DNA of 23,621 nt from a virus. Shown one piece after another: positions 23,509-23,621 of the stretch. A model generated the notes under the pieces. It did not search any database, was not told where the DNA came from, and saw nothing but the letters and a program-made list of their open reading frames with translations. Position numbers and translations under genes: made by a program. The DNA lies in the IMG/VR virus record IMGVR_UViG_3300042558_000354, positions 1 through 23,621 of that record, one strand, 5' to 3'. Position 1 is the stretch's first letter; each line of letters begins with the position of its first letter.

Positions 23509-23621
23509 TAGTCATCCCCCCTTTCCTTCTCTCTTTCTTGGTCAATGAAGTTTCTTTCTTCGTCTCTTAGGTGATCAAAGGCAGGGTCATCGTCATCTAC
23601 TATGTCGGCATCTTCCCAATC
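23508..23621 (-). CDS. Partial gene, acidic C-terminus, continues past the right edge
   Basis: The reverse strand is open for 37 codons from the right edge to a TAA at 23508-23510. The visible peptide is very acidic (DIVDDDDPAFDHLRDEERN) and ends in GDD. Its stop overlaps the ATG of the Api92/YubB-like gene (TAATG), the same coupling seen elsewhere in the window, which supports it being a real gene. The family cannot be told from the tail. Confidence 0.55.
   Translation of the reverse strand, partial: DWEDADIVDDDDPAFDHLRDEERNFIDQEREKERGDD

Overview
The window looks like part of a tailed phage of a Bacteroidota host, most probably crAss-like (Crassvirales) or a close environmental relative. 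Four things point there: an AT-rich, tightly packed genome with a standard genetic code; a giant late-type gene carrying the DFDID catalytic signature of crAss-like virion RNA polymerases; upstream elements matching the Bacteroidota promoter TTG-N17-23-TAnnTTTG in place of Shine-Dalgarno/sigma70 signals; and a tail-type protein built of BspA/DUF285 repeats. Assignments come from reading motifs by eye; no database search was run.

Positions 1-14746 hold two giant rightward genes. The first (open at the left edge, at least 2,925 codons) combines an N-terminal HExxH metallopeptidase (zincin) motif, the RNA polymerase catalytic loop, a NADAR-like domain, an ADP-ribosyltransferase (ART)-like domain and a disordered tail. 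The second (1,977 codons) has its own zincin motif, long coiled coils and a hydrophobic segment near the C-terminus. Both fit internal virion proteins that enter the host with the DNA ('polyvalent' proteins). Positions 14829-16845 hold three small to medium genes, including the DUF285-repeat putative receptor-binding protein. Positions 16852-18403 look like a lysis cassette: a holin, two overlapping spanin-like membrane proteins, and a secreted non-specific nuclease. No endolysin is visible. A small orphan gene (18459-18725) and a bidirectional terminator (about 18731-18757) close the rightward block.

From 23621 down to 18779 all genes run leftward and look like early or metabolic genes. In transcription order they are: a partial acidic protein, an Api92/YubB-like ferredoxin-fold protein, a small helical protein, a possible NinB-like recombination protein, a DUF5664-type dNTP diphosphohydrolase, a PD-(D/E)XK nuclease, an unknown protein, dCMP deaminase, a GroES-like co-chaperonin, and two unknowns. 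Genes overlap or touch (TAATG, ATGA), which suggests translational coupling.

The most interesting point is the C-terminus of the RNA polymerase polyprotein. A NADAR-like domain (NADAR proteins remove ADP-ribose) sits directly before an ART-like domain (which would add it). The ART stretch is clearly more AT-rich than its surroundings, as if recently acquired. A virion-delivered writer/eraser pair for ADP-ribose joined to an RNA polymerase is the best candidate here for an undescribed system.
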